Positions 25,021 to 35,993 of a stretch of DNA of 64,000 nt are shown piece by piece. Source of the DNA: Hetaerina americana (lineage: Eukaryota; Arthropoda; Insecta; Odonata; Calopterygidae); NCBI GenBank assembly GCA_022747635.1, contig JAKTNV010000007.1, positions 5,263,905 through 5,327,904 of the forward strand, written 5' to 3'. Each line of letters opens with the position of its first letter. Position 1 is the stretch's first letter. The position numbers and the translations under genes were made by a program. The notes under the pieces were generated by a model. It did not search any database. It saw only the letters and a program-made list of their open reading frames with translations, and had not been told where the DNA came from.

Positions 25021-26318
25021 CGAGGGTGGTCCCAAAAGTACCCGACCCAACGAAGAAAACATCAAAATGTTTAAAAAAATGCATCCATTTTTCAACATAA
25101 TCCGCTTTCCGCTCTATGCACTTTTCCCAGCGATATTCAATAAGTTAGATGCCCTCTTTATAATAAGAACTGTCTTGCTCCTCAAAGTAACAATTAACTG
25201 CCAACATCACTTCTTCACGTTTGGAAATTCTTTGACCACAGAGCCATTTTTTCAAGTTAACGAACAGGAAATAATCCGAGGGGGCTAAATCTGGCAAATA
25301 GGGTGCATGAGGTAGCAATTCAAACTATAATTCGTGAATTTAGGCGATTGCAATAACGGATTTGTGAGCTGTTGCATTGTCTTGATGAAACAACACTTTC
25401 TTCTCTGCCAAATGCAGCAGCCGTTTTTGCTTGATTTCTTCGCTCAAACATTGCAATTAGTTTGCATATTACTCGCTGTTGATAGTTTTTCCTTTTTCAA
25501 GATAGTCAATGAAAATTATCTCACGCACATCCGAAAAAACCGATGCCATGACCTTTCCTGCATATGAAACGGTCTTCGCCTTCTTTGGAGCCGGTTCTCC
25601 CTTTTGAATCCATTGTTTTGATTGTTCTTTTGTCTCGGGTATGAAGTAATGGGCCCATGTTTCATCCATAGTTATGTAACGGCACAAAAATTCTGCTCAG
25701 TTGCTGTGAAACTTTCCTGAACACTCAATTGAAACATTTTCACGACACTGGTTTTGCTCGAGTGTGAGCAAACACGGCACCCATCTTGCACACACCTTTC
25801 TCATATCCAAATTTTCAGTTAATATGTAATGTAGTGCACTTTTTGAAATGCCTACTATGTCTGCTAGCTGGTGCACTTTCAGATGACGATCATCCAGTAT
25901 CATTTTGTGGATTTTCTTCACCATTTCTGGAGTCGTCACCTCATTTGGTCGACCAATGCAATGCTCGTCTTGACAGCTCGTAAGGCCTCGTTTAAACTGT
26001 GCTACCCAATATTTTACTGTTTGTAAATGAAGGAGCAGACTCACCCCGAGTAGAGTCCTGTTCAGTTTCTTATATTGGTTGGGCTGAGACCTTTCAAATA
26101 AAAGTATTGTATCACATAATGATGACCAATTTTCTCTATTTTCACAAATTCCCTGGAAACGTTCACTTTTGATGGCTGCCAAACAAATACTTAACTACGT
26201 GGCGTCTTCAAACTTGAAACATATGCTTGATAGATTGTATACTTTCTAACACAGTGATATTTTTCAAACAACTACTGCCATCTCTAGGGCAGGCCGGGTA
26301 CTTATGGGACCACTCTCA
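25021..26318 (-). mobile_element. Near-complete mariner transposon (1,298 bp)
   Basis: The ends are inverted repeats: CGAGGGTGGTCCCAAAAGTA.. at 25,021 and the reverse complement of TGAGAGTGGTCCCATAAGTA.. ending at 26,318. They share about 21 of 24 positions. A TA dinucleotide flanks both ends (25,019-25,020 and 26,319-26,320), the expected mariner target duplication. The length is typical for the family. The transposase inside, on the minus strand, is broken. Confidence 0.93.
25080..26182 (-). pseudogene. Mariner transposase, broken
   Basis: The frame opens at 26,182 (MAAIKSERFQG). It includes an HTH region: WVAQFKRG, then GRPNEVTTPEMVKKIHKMIL, then GISKSALHYIL, and KVCARWVPCLLT at the linker. 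The catalytic part resumes in another frame at 25,687 with ITMDETW (first Asp), GEPAPKKAKTV and FIDYLEKGKTINSE. Further on are HQDNATAH (second Asp) and PDLAPSDYFLF (third Asp), a DD34D arrangement. At least two frameshifts and a stop (just after the HQDN box) inactivate it. Mariner transposases cut and paste DNA at TA sites; this copy is dead. Confidence 0.9.
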
Positions 26319-26880
26319 TAGAACCATATATCCATGCACCTCATTTGCCATTCAGACATGAGTATGAATTAAATAACTGCAATAGTTCACTCTCTAATAT
26401 GCTGCTGAATATGCAGATAATTGCTGAAGAAAGAAAACACTGCATAATGAGGGATGATGCTTTGGAGGTGCCAAGGCAAATAATCACATGGCATGCTCGC
26501 TCATAAATAGAGCAAACAGGAGAAACCGTGAATGTCTGAATTTCACTTGCCTTTGGGCTTAGTCCTGGGAAAACTCTAGAAAACTCTGACTCAGTGAGTA
26601 GTGCAACTGTAAAGAATAACTATGAAGACATAGACCTTGAAAAATTAAAGTAATATTTTTTAAGAATTCATGTAATGCCTAGCATTAAAATACTGACGAG
26701 TGTAAATGAGGACCTCGTGGAGTACATGAAATGTGAACTACAATGTGCCACAACAAGGGGAACAAAAGAAAAAGGGAAATAAGTATAAGCACCCATGAGT
26801 TTACAGTGAATTGTGGGATTTAATTATGAAAAAATAAAATTTATATTATTAATGGTAATTCTGCAGTTTAAGATCAGTGT
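26319..26880 (+). other. Intron 3 DNA, nothing recognised
   Basis: Unassigned intron sequence between the mariner and the LINE. Confidence 0.5.
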
Positions 26881-28245
26881 TGGTTGGACACAGACTGGAC
26901 GGCAATACATTTAATTATATGTCGAAACAAAATACAATGTGGCATCCAACTCTACGATAAGCCTATCTTTAATTATGCGTACTTCCTTCCTCCATGCAGT
27001 CCAACTTGCCTCTTCCCCTTCCTCGCGTGCCTCACCTTCTCCCCTGTATCACAGCCTCCAACATCCCGTTGCCAATCAAATTACTCTGCATGCATCATCC
27101 CTGCCTTATTTGGATTTCTCCCCTCTCCTCCCCCACCATACCTAGCGCTTTGTTGTTTGCTCTCCTTTCCTTTTACTTCATCATCTCTCCACACCATCCA
27201 TCTCCACATCTCAAAAGCCTCCAATTCACGCCTATTATCCTGCCTCAATGACCATGTTTCCTCCTCATCTCACACTTGAATCAAAACTCTAAATCACACT
27301 CCATATCAAAGCCTTTTCTCAACGTCTCTGTCATTAATCTCCTCCTGTTTGTCAAGGCTTCTCTACCGACTGCGATTCTTCTCTTATGTCGCTACTACTT
27401 GGACCATTTTGATCTCAAATACTTCTGAAATCGTTCAATACATCAATCTGCTTTAGTTTCTGAGCACCTATTTTAATATACAACGTAGCTTCCCTGTTCC
27501 TCAAAAACCACGTAACTTTTGTTTTTTTTTACTCTTATTCTTATCCAATACCTATTGTACCGACTTTCCTTTGAGCTCAACAATGCTTGCAAACCCTTTG
27601 GGTGTTTGGCAAACTAATTTTTAATGTCTACAAACCTAACTGATTTTATGATTTCTGCACCAACTCTTATTCCGCTTCTAGTAGTTGCCATGCCTCCTCG
27701 TAAACCATTTCATCGGCATGTATGTCGAACAGCCCAGTTGACGAGTACACATTGTGTAGAATAAGTCTCCAATCCGTCCAATCCACTCATATTTCTGCAA
27801 CACGCTCATTAATTCGACCAAATCCATGCTATTAAACACATTTTCCAAATCTACAAAACAATCAAGTAAATCGTGATTATATTCTATGATCCTTTCTGTT
27901 AATGGCCTCATTGCTGCAGTGGTGTCAGGCATGCCTCTCCCCTTCTTGAACCCCAACTGATCATCCCCTAAGTAATCATTTGCCTTGCTCTCCATCATCT
28001 TCTGGATGATACTGAGAACCACTTTAGCTGCATCTGAAATCAAAATTATTGTTCTTTAGCCCTCAAATGTTTCCATCTTTCCCTTTTTGGAATAGGGACT
28101 AGCACTGATCCGACCAAATCTTACAGCCAAATCCCTCCCCTGTAAAATGCTATGGAATATTCCATATAGACTCTTCCTCCCACATTTTCCTAAACCTTTA
28201 AGTAGTTACACAGGATTGATGGAATTGACCTCTTACGGCTAGTAG
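26880..28245 (-). mobile_element. LINE, RT and 3' end (downstream half, minus strand)
   Basis: The minus-strand frame 28,043-27,678 is RT: VVLSIIQKMMESKANDYL, DDQLGFKKGRGMPDTT, LLDCFVDLENVFNSMD (motif A, F-x-D), TRQLGCSTYM. Degraded RT and C-terminal readings continue to about 27,000, and the 3' end (TGTCCAACCAAC..) lies at about 26,890-26,900. The rest of this same element lies at 29,815-30,540, separated by an inserted Penelope-like element. Numerous frame breaks. Confidence 0.75.
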
Positions 28246-28392
28246 TATTAAATAAATGAAAAACTCCAATAGCCGTAAACAGTTAACCTTTCTAATCAAA
28301 GTAAAAATGAGATTATTTGGCTAACGCCGCAAGTCAGGAAGGGGTAAAAGGTAAAAAGGAGAGGATAAGAAAGGTGAATATGAATACGCGTA

Positions 28393-28419
28393 TTTCGGCC
28401 ACAAAGGAGCCCTCTTCAG
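28393..28419 (-). ncRNA. Hammerhead-ribozyme-like core in the inverted 5' repeat of P1
   Basis: Minus strand reads CTGAAGA, a 16-nt segment that can only form a short stem, then GAAA. This is the CUGANGA..GAAA order of hammerhead motifs described in PLEs. Folding and activity are not shown. Confidence 0.4.
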
Positions 28420-28909
28420 CGTACTGAACGGTAATCAAGGGTAAGGGCAATCTGTTAAAAAGATTGAATGATAAATTACTTTTTGATATACACTGGAAAC
28501 CCACACACACATACAACTACATCCATAAACATTCTTTTGACCATCCCAGCCACAAATACGCGGTCTACCATTCTCTCATACTGAGAATGTTAAATGTCCC
28601 TTTGGAAACCATGGCTTAGAATAAAGAATTTTACATACCAGATACATTAAAAATATTGCCAAACGGTATGGTTTCCAAGAATCACTTATCGACAACACAT
28701 TAAAGAAACACAAATTGAAAAAATTAATCTCGACTTCCACCACGCAAAAAAGATGAAACAGAGAAATACATTAAATTACCCTTTTATCCTCCGTTAACCA
28801 GAGGTATTGAAAAAATTTTCAGCTGTTGACATGAAAATCTCTTACACCAACAACCGCAAACAAACAGCTCCTGGGAAACATCAAAGACAAGGTGCCTACA
28901 ACAGAGAAG

Positions 28910-29234
28910 TCTGGTATTTACCAAATCAACTGTGGGACTTGCCAAGCGTCTTACATAGGCCAAACACGCAGAAACATTCTTCCTAGATATAAAGCACTAA
29001 GACTATGCCCACTACAGACACAATAAACCAGATAAATCCAGTATGGCACAGCATTTAATTGAAACAGGACACCACATGACAAAGGACGATTTAAATCTCC
29101 TAAAACAAACAACGAATAATTTACTTGACACTTTTGAGAGCATTTTAATTTTCAAAGACAGAGACAACCTTCTAAACAGCGACACAGGACCGATTTCATA
29201 TTCCTTGTTTTTCTCCCTGGTAAATTTAAAATAG
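28910..29234 (+). pseudogene. GIY-YIG endonuclease domain of PLE P1
   Basis: The reading SGIYQINCGTCQASYIGQT contains the GIY and YIG blocks that define the nuclease; a following RR and an acidic/basic helix remain. After a frame change near 29,000 the sequence continues MAQHLIETGHHMTKDDLNLL and LDTFESILIFKDRDNLLNSD, typical of the C-terminal half of PLE endonucleases. In active elements this domain nicks target DNA. Here it is interrupted by stops and frameshifts. Confidence 0.85.
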
Positions 29235-29644
29235 CCCTTAAATTTAAAATAGGTCCATTTTGAACCTACAGTCTCTTGAACGTTTGTGCTTCTCATACCT
29301 TCACCTTTCCTTTTCCTAAACTGTCAATTCTCTGTGATGCTTTTTCCCACATCATCAACGGTCATTTTTCTGTAGGTTGCCTTTCACTTCTCCCTCCCCC
29401 ACCAACGTTCGCTTAACGTTTGTGCTAAGCTTCACTTCCCCCCACCCACCCCCTTTTTGCCATGGTTACTTTCTTGATCGTGCATTTCCCCCTCCCCTTC
29501 ACTACATAACCCTTCAGCTTTGTCTATTGGCTCCCATCTCTTTCACCCACCCCCCTCCCCCCACATTACACTATATATACTTCGGATTGCCCTTACCCTT
29601 TCTCGCTTCGACTTGTGTTGTCGTGATGATTAACCTTCAGTATG

Positions 29645-29660
29645 CTGAAGAGGGCCGAAA
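29645..29660 (+). ncRNA. Hammerhead-like core, stem II lost, 3' end of P1
   Basis: CTGAAGAGGGCCGAAA: the two catalytic boxes are present but only GGGCC lies between, so stem II is deleted compared with the inverted copy at 28,393. Unlikely to be active. Confidence 0.35.
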
Positions 29661-29814
29661 TATGCATATTCGTGTTGACCTTTCTTATCCCTTTCCTTTT
29701 TACCTTTTACCCCATCCTTTGACTTGTGGCGTTAGCCAACTAATCTCATTTGTACTTTGTTTAGAAAGGTAAACTGTTTACAGCTATTGGAATTTTTCAT
29801 TTATTTAATAGTTC

Positions 29815-30540
29815 CACAGGAATGTTTAAGTAGTCCCACGGTATTATTTGGTTTCAGTTCCCCTTATGGCCTTTCTATCTCACCATTAAGTGAGCCTGGA
29901 CCTCTTCAATCTTCATCTACGTCATGTTCTATTTCCATCTAAGCTTACTGGTCTACTGTTTGTACCATTTAGTTCCACTTTATATTCCTTCCACCTCTTT
30001 TGGATCTCTTTTGGTTCTACTAATTATTATCCTGACTTACCTTTGATTGTCTGCAACTATTTTCCCATTTTACTGCCCGATAGATCTTTCACCTTCAATA
30101 CAATGCACCCATTCCACTCTTCCTTTGTGAACTTTCCATATCCTTGTTCCATTTCCTCAGCCATTCTCCTTTCAATTTGCTTCCTGACTCAGTTTTTTAT
30201 TCAAATTTTTCGTACTTTCTTCGACCCAATTCGATATTTATATTTATCCCATCCATTTCCTTTTCTTTTCAGTCTTTCTCACCATCTTGCCTGCTATCAA
30301 TTATGTTCTTATCCTTTTCCTATAGTTTCAATTGTGACTTTTGATACCCCTTGGTTGATATGCTCTCAATTCCCTTCTGTTCTACCCATCCACCTTTCCT
30401 CCTCACGATATTCTCTACTGATATTCCTTCTCTTGTCGTTCCGGTCAATGTTCCTGCATTCCTATTCCTCTACAATTTTCCTTATTTCATCCCCTTGAAT
30501 CTGATGCTACTCTTAATAAAACAAAGTTTTTATGCCAAAG
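29815..30540 (-). mobile_element. LINE, upstream half of the element interrupted by P1
   Basis: On the minus strand this sequence is homologous to 9,420-9,760 of the plus-strand copy, including an EEIQKRWKEYK-type reading near 29,990 and CRQ..QR-type linker sequence. Together with 26,880-28,245 it makes one minus-strand LINE of about 2.1 kb split by P1. The plus-strand open frame over it (29,890-30,498) is a Phe/Ser-rich shadow. Confidence 0.65.
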
Positions 30541-31250
30541 GTTAATCTCTATCCAAGCGTGCATCATCCAATTATGGTGACCTATGTAAATAATGTTCCA
30601 TCTATCGCAGTTCTGTTATCTTCATAAAAAAAGTTAAAAAGCAAAAATTTTTCCGAAAAACTCAAATGCATTAAACTATCTCAGAAATAAATGGAAAGTT
30701 CTCATAAATTACGTTATTTCCCAGGCCATAAGATGTACCCTGATTATTCAAGGCAGAATTTAGGAAAAATACATGGATCTGACAGAAAAAAAAGAATTAT
30801 TTTGATGTTTATGCAGTACAAAAAAACTGTATTGCTTCATTAAAATATAGTTTATTCATATTTGAATCCAAGATATTCATCATCATTGGGCCGAAATGCC
30901 TTTCAGCTCCATTGTTTCCTTGTTCTGAAGCGTAATCCACAAAATCAAGTTAAAATGCAATACTCTATGACAATCTTCTCCCAATCAGATCCCACGAGGG
31001 GTCATTTTAACATTTCATATGACACATATTTTCTGTTATTATTATTTTGCTATTATCAAAATTTCTATTAAAAGCGACCATTTTGTATGGCTTTAGGAAA
31101 CTCTCATGCTCATTAAGGATAAGTGCCTGTAACTCAGAGTCTATCGGGAGAGATATAATGTGTCCATGCTTTAGCATAGAGGGGCGACATCCATTAACCC
31201 CAAAGCATATTAAGTTTTGCAGCAGCACCACATGTGAGGTGAAGCTAAGC
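30541..31250 (+). other. Intron 3 DNA, nothing recognised
   Basis: Unassigned AT-rich intron sequence. Confidence 0.5.
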
Positions 31251-31254
31251 GCTC

Positions 31255-32245
31255 TGCAGTGTAGACAGATGTGATTTATTTGGGAATGTTTAAGGAAGTA
31301 CCTTCAGCGAAATATTAAAACTCTGTTGCTTACTACTGACCCGAAACAGTAATCAGAAGGAACAAAGTCTGGTGTCTAAGCAACTTGCCAGCTAAGTGCT
31401 TACAGCATGTCGCAAACCAGTTTTGCGCTATGTGGTGGGGCATTGTCTTGATGAAAAATGACCTTATGTTGCCTCTTTTGGTATGCAAGCCGCGAACTGT
31501 TTAAATCGAACTTTCAATGTTGTTGGTAGCATTCAGTATTAACCGTTTCACCAGGTTATAACAGCTCATTAGCAGCTCACCAGACCCATCTGATCCCACC
31601 AAACATAGAGCATCGTCTTTCCGCAAAAGCGATTCGGTCTTACGGTCCAAGTGGATAGTGCATCTGGGTCTATCCAAGATTTTTTGTTCTTGGTATTCAT
31701 AAAATTCTCTCCCACTTTTCATCCTTTAAAACGATACGATGCAAAAACGACTTCCTTTTGAATCGTGAGAGCAAAATTTCACGTGTTCTTGCACCTCTCC
31801 ATCTGCCAGTCATTTAACTCATGTGGTACCCATCCGCCGGTCGTCTGAATCTTTCCCATCTCTCTCGCAGGCGATTGGAAACACATTGTTGACTGACACT
31901 CAATTACTCTGCGAGTTGTTTTTCTGTTTGTGAATCATCTTTGTCCAGCAATGTTTGCAATTCCACATCTTCATACCTTTTCATCAGTTTTCCATATTCC
32001 TTGTCGGCAACATTGAAGTCACCACTTTTGGAACTCTGAAACCATCTTTCATATCTATCTTGTAATGGAGCATGTTCACCTTAAGCTTCTCGAAATAATC
32101 AGAAGGATTCAGCGCAGTTTTTTTCAAATGAAAACAAAAAGTTAATGCTTGCCACGATAACCATCAGCTTGGCATTACTTAAAATTCTAGCGCTCTTTGC
32201 TCAAATTTTGACACCATTGTTAACGCTTTGAACCAAGGACACAAG
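31255..32245 (-). mobile_element. Degraded mariner-family element
   Basis: Minus-strand readings follow a mariner transposase in order: VELQTLLDKDDSQTEKQLAE (HTH, about 31,910-31,980), RDGKDSDDRRMGTT, VKFCSHDSKGSRFCIVSF, MKSGREFYEYQEQKILDRPR (31,722 on), KDDALCLVGSDGSGELLMSC, and TPDFVPSDYCFGS near 31,350 (third catalytic Asp region). The first-Asp box is damaged. Terminal repeats were not resolved. It is a different subfamily from the copy at 25,021. Confidence 0.75.
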
Positions 32246-32374
32246 TGGACTGTTTCCCTTGGGGGAAATGAAAAATTATTTTAATTATTTGCACCTTAGA
32301 CGGAAAGGAGTGTAAGCCTATTGTTAAATAGTTTGGTTTTTAAAATTCATATGAAGGTTTCCGCTGGCATTTAA

Positions 32375-32655
32375 CTCCTTGTCTCTGCACTTCCGGGTTC
32401 TCCATCCACGTTAATTGTCTTCGGGTGATGACTGTTTTGCTGGGCATCCTGCCTGCATCTTCAGGGGAAAAGTGTTTTTGGAAGCTTTCTTGTCTGCCTT
32501 GTATATAGGGCTCAAGTATCACGCTCTAATTGGATAGTCCTTTTCCACACACTGTTTAGAACAAAGGACTGTCCAAGGATGGCCGGCAAAACTGTTGTCA
32601 CCCGAAGACAATTGACGCAGATGGATAACCTAGAAGTACAGAGACCAGCAGTTTG
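32375..32655. mobile_element. PLE-derived foldback P2 (two inverted 3' ends)
   Basis: Sequence 32,570-32,655 (GGCAAAACTGTTGTCACCCG.. AGAAGTACAGAGACC) is an inverted, diverged copy of 32,375-32,475, leaving about 95 nt between the arms. The left arm on the minus strand reads CTGAAGATGCAGGCAGGATG then CCCAGCAAAAC, a hammerhead-like module with GAAA mutated to AAAA. The loop AGGAT is shared with the palindrome at 55,133. No coding sequence remains. Confidence 0.6.
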
Positions 32656-32659
32656 GTTT

Positions 32660-34125
32660 TTATCTTTCATATGTGTAGTTAATATTGAACTCTCAATTTG
32701 AACTGAATGTATGAATTTGAATTACCTCTGAATCAAGTTCCATACTTCATTTGTCGATGAATTTCTGTAATCACAAGATTTGTTCACCATTTCGTACCTC
32801 GAGTGTTTTGTTTTTCCCAATGTCCCTTAAAATAAGTTTTCACTGAGTTCTGTGGAACAAAATGATTTCGAATGCCAGTTATAACTTGTAATCCATCTTT
32901 GATGAAAATTAATTACTTCCTAGCCCCTCTTTTTGTTTCATAATTTCTTTGGTGTGATTCCTGATTGCATTTAAGTTCAACTTTACCTGCCAGCTATCAA
33001 AATGGTTTAAAGTATCAATATAGGTTAATAATCAATAAATGGTGGCAATTGTGTTACTATTTGTTCATTATTATGTTTGAATTCCACCACATAACCCATG
33101 AAACTACACAATTTGTTCATCAATGTAGGCATTGCAGAACTTGATGGTACCTTTGCAGTAGACTCTTTCTGATACAAAGATACATTGTCTAAAAAGTTGC
33201 TCAATGTAAGGAAGGAGGCAGTCATCACATGCGTCGACCAGGGTCGCCTTCTTGAGGTCACCTCCTTTGATTGTCAACTTTAAAATGCTCTCTCTAATCC
33301 TCCTCAACTGAACAGCCATTTATTTCAAAATGAAGAGTATATTAATTGGCAAAAGGAACTGAATAATGAACAACTTAGGCTAATTACTTCATGGCAGTAT
33401 TAAGTATATCAGAAGAAATGTTGATAAGAAAAAATAATGTAGCATATCTCTTTTCCTTGAAACATAAATTAGAATCTTCCTGAATGATTCATACGTATCA
33501 CAGCAGATATGATTATTTCAAGTTTTGATTTGTGGCATCCACTCTGAATCTTAGATGTCATAGCTCTCTTTAATTTGATATGATCGGAAGTGTTAGATAG
33601 AAATACTATGATTTTCATCTCCATAATATTTATGTGACAATGAGAAATGATATAAATTAATAATTTTAAGCAAAATGTCATTCAGAAACAGTAATACTCA
33701 AAAAATTACTCATCAATTCATGTACGAAGATGTGTTGCAATCCATTAAAGCGCATACCTGGTTGTTAAGTGCTTTTGACACATTTTGTTGGGCTTTTTGC
33801 CAGCTATCCATAAAAATCTTAATTACTGATGTAAATAATATAATCTCCAGTGCAGGAAAAGGCATGGTTTAAAATATGATGGGAAAAATTATGCAATAAG
33901 TGATAGGCATAACTATGATATCCATTTGTACTTTCTGTACATTTTGAAACTAGGAAATTAAGATGAACATATATTTACAGTTATCCTGTGCCAAATATGG
34001 GTACAAGGGGAAACAATGGAAAATAGGATGGAATATGTGTTGGCATGAAGGCATAATATTGTGTCTTAATTTGCAATTATAGCCGTGAACTGGGAATATG
34101 ATAATTGACTGTGTCCTCTCTTCAG
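32660..34125 (+). other. Intron 3 DNA, nothing firmly recognised
   Basis: A minus-strand frame of 71 codons at 33,319-33,104 (IRESILKLTIKGGDLKKATL, then VDACDDCLLPYIEQLF) looks protein-like in composition. I do not recognise it; it may be a fragment of a retrocopy. Confidence 0.35.
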
Positions 34126-34461
34126 GATTCATGTGAGCAATTTGGCAACTGTGCCCTCCATACACCCCTTCTCTCCCTCCCCTCTGCTCCCTCAAGCATC
34201 ACCCCTTCCATGCACCTGACCCCTTGCTTCATGTCATGCTTCACGGAGCTGAGCACCGCTTGTGTTAAGCCATGCCTCAAACTAACAAATCAAGCATTAA
34301 TATTGTTCGACAACCAGAGCAGCAGTGACCCCGAAAATACAATTCGAAAGGAAATTGTTTGCGTTTGCTCTGAAACCATTGAAAGTGGATTAAGTATTAT
34401 CTCCTTTGGAAATGCTTTACTCTATTTCACCATTTCTTTGAAATATAATTTGCAATTTTAA
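34126..34461 (+). CDS. Candidate alternative last exon of the RNF144-family gene
   Basis: A strong acceptor (GTGTCCTCTCTTCAG) ends at 34,125. The following sequence is open in phase 0, exactly the phase left by the donor at 24,234, for 111 codons to a stop at 34,459-34,461. Use of this exon would replace the final RING2 ligands and the membrane segment with a Ser/Thr/Pro- and Cys-containing tail (DSCEQFGNCALHTPLL..). It has no similarity to known RNF144 tails and could be chance. Confidence 0.25.
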   Translation, partial: DSCEQFGNCALHTPLLSLPSAPSSITPSMHLTPCFMSCFTELSTACVKPCLKLTNQALILFDNQSSSDPENTIRKEIVCVCSETIESGLSIISFGNALLYFTISLKYNLQF

Positions 34462-35630
34462 AGAGGAGAGGATGGTAATATTACTTAGAAATGTTTCTAA
34501 TGCTCAACACCCCATCGTAAGCGTGCAAAGATTAAAAAAAGGATTCACCTCTTCTGTTAACGGTTGATCTTTATATGAATGAATCAGTTGACTCTAAACT
34601 GCATTAATAGCAATGACCACAGACAAAATCTGATAAAGCATAAGCATGCAATTGGTTGACTTTCATGTTTAGACATGCATATTTCTTACAAATCATTAAA
34701 TGATTAGGGAAAAGACGTAGTGATTACTATGAAAGGGTTTCAAGGTGTGCATTATGACCTTTTTGCTAAGTGCCTCTTAGTGTTGCATCACAAGGAAAAA
34801 AATTCCTCCTGAAGAAGAACATACTCGTTTGTAAAGCTATTGGCAGTGAGACAAAGGAAAGGGGCATCATCGGGGAAAGTTTTGGTTATCCCCATCAATA
34901 ACATCTTCAATTTTAAAAAATATGCAATAAATCAAACATATGTATAATGATGAGGGTAAAGAAAGAAACTTAGCACTTCCACAAAAAGATTTAATATTTC
35001 ACGACCATGGTTTCGATGCTGCTATGTTTAAATGTGTAATGCACAAAATCCCGCCGTAAATCCTATGAGAATGTGATTACAAACATCCTGCAGCTCATCG
35101 GATCCTCATTTAAGTGTTCTTTACAAACATCCTCTTCAATCTGTAGCACGCTCTGTCGCCCAAAAGCTAGCAAACTTGCTCCAGTTCTTGGCAAAGATGA
35201 CTAGTGCGTCACAGGTTGAAAATGAAAGTGTCAAGCCCATCATGTTGCATTTTGATAGAATTTTTGTATGAAATATTCTAATCTGCATAATATTGGTATC
35301 TTAGAAATAAAAGGAGATCTACCCGTGGAAATGTTGTTTGCCTACCATATTGTTTTGTATTTCATTGTATCAAATGAATGCTTTCAGTTTGTGTTGGGAG
35401 ATGAGAGACTTTCAGCTTAAGGGAAATGTAGCATCTAGTAATTAAATGAATTTTGCGTCTTCATTGAGTGGATAAGCTGGCTGCCTTTAATTATATTACC
35501 CATCCCAACATGAGCTTTATTTCAAGGATGGCCCTGTAAGAAAATTCGATTCCACTGAAGTAATAGCGTGTAATTAAGTGTATGCTACGAGAGTTTGTGT
35601 TTCATGTGCAATTATTTTTTAATTTTTCAG
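34462..35630 (+). other. Right end of intron 3
   Basis: AT-rich intron DNA ending in the acceptor TTTTTTAATTTTTCAG at 35,630. Nothing else recognised. Confidence 0.6.
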
Positions 35631-35993
35631 GATGATTTCCTTCTGCGGCACTATGACAAAGGTCCTTGCAAGAACAAACTTGGGCACTCCCGTGCTTCTG
35701 TCATTTGGCATCGTGCGCAGGTGATTGGGATCTTTGCTGGGTTTGGCATCCTCTTGTTGGTGGCATCGCCCCTCCTCCTGCTTGCGGCTCCGTGCATCCT
35801 GTGCTGCAAGTGCCGGGTGTGCAGTGGTGGGGGCGGAGGCGGGGGGAGTGGGGAGAAACTGGAGGAGGAGGATGAGGAGGACGGGGGCGGGGGGGAGAGC
35901 ATAGGGATTGTGGCGGGAAAGGTTGCGGCTCGGAGCATCAAGGCCAACGCCCCCGTCAGCGACCCCCCTGAAATGTCACGCGAACATAGTTGA
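35631..35993 (+). CDS. RNF144-family RBR E3 ligase, last coding exon
   Basis: From acceptor TTTTTCAG to a TGA at 35,991-35,993; phase 0 with exon 3, residues 607-726. It completes RING2 with [13 protein letters not shown] (His and Cys ligands), then the family signature [17 protein letters not shown], then a hydrophobic segment at about 637-662 ([20 protein letters not shown]). In RNF144A the equivalent segment is a C-terminal transmembrane anchor that places the ligase on membranes. The tail is CKCRVC followed by a run of Gly and a Glu/Asp-rich stretch, longer than in vertebrate proteins and of low complexity. Confidence 0.95.
   Translation, partial: DDFLLRHYDKGPCKNKLGHSRASVIWHRAQVIGIFAGFGILLLVASPLLLLAAPCILCCKCRVCSGGGGGGGSGEKLEEEDEEDGGGGESIGIVAGKVAARSIKANAPVSDPPEMSREHS

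Larger units (their letters stand above)
28246..29810 (+). mobile_element. Penelope-like element P1, with inverted 3'-end copy at its 5' side
   Basis: Plus-strand coding remnants are RT C-terminus (about 28,550-28,740: YHSLILRMLNVPLE) and a GIY-YIG endonuclease (28,910-29,234). A C-rich tract (29,390-29,560) and a hammerhead-like core at 29,645-29,660 follow. The 3' terminal ~225 bp (29,583-29,810) is repeated in inverse orientation at 28,246-28,456, which carries its own core at 28,419-28,393 (minus). The element is nested in a LINE. Several stops and frameshifts; RT palm absent. Confidence 0.8.

Noticed and set aside
29890..30498. 202-codon plus-strand open frame rich in Phe and Ser
   Set aside because: It is the antisense of a minus-strand LINE, shown by homology to the copy at 9,420-9,760.
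33104..33319. Minus-strand 71-codon frame with protein-like composition
   Set aside because: I could not match it to any family and it has no start, splice or neighbour support; left as a note in the intron entry.
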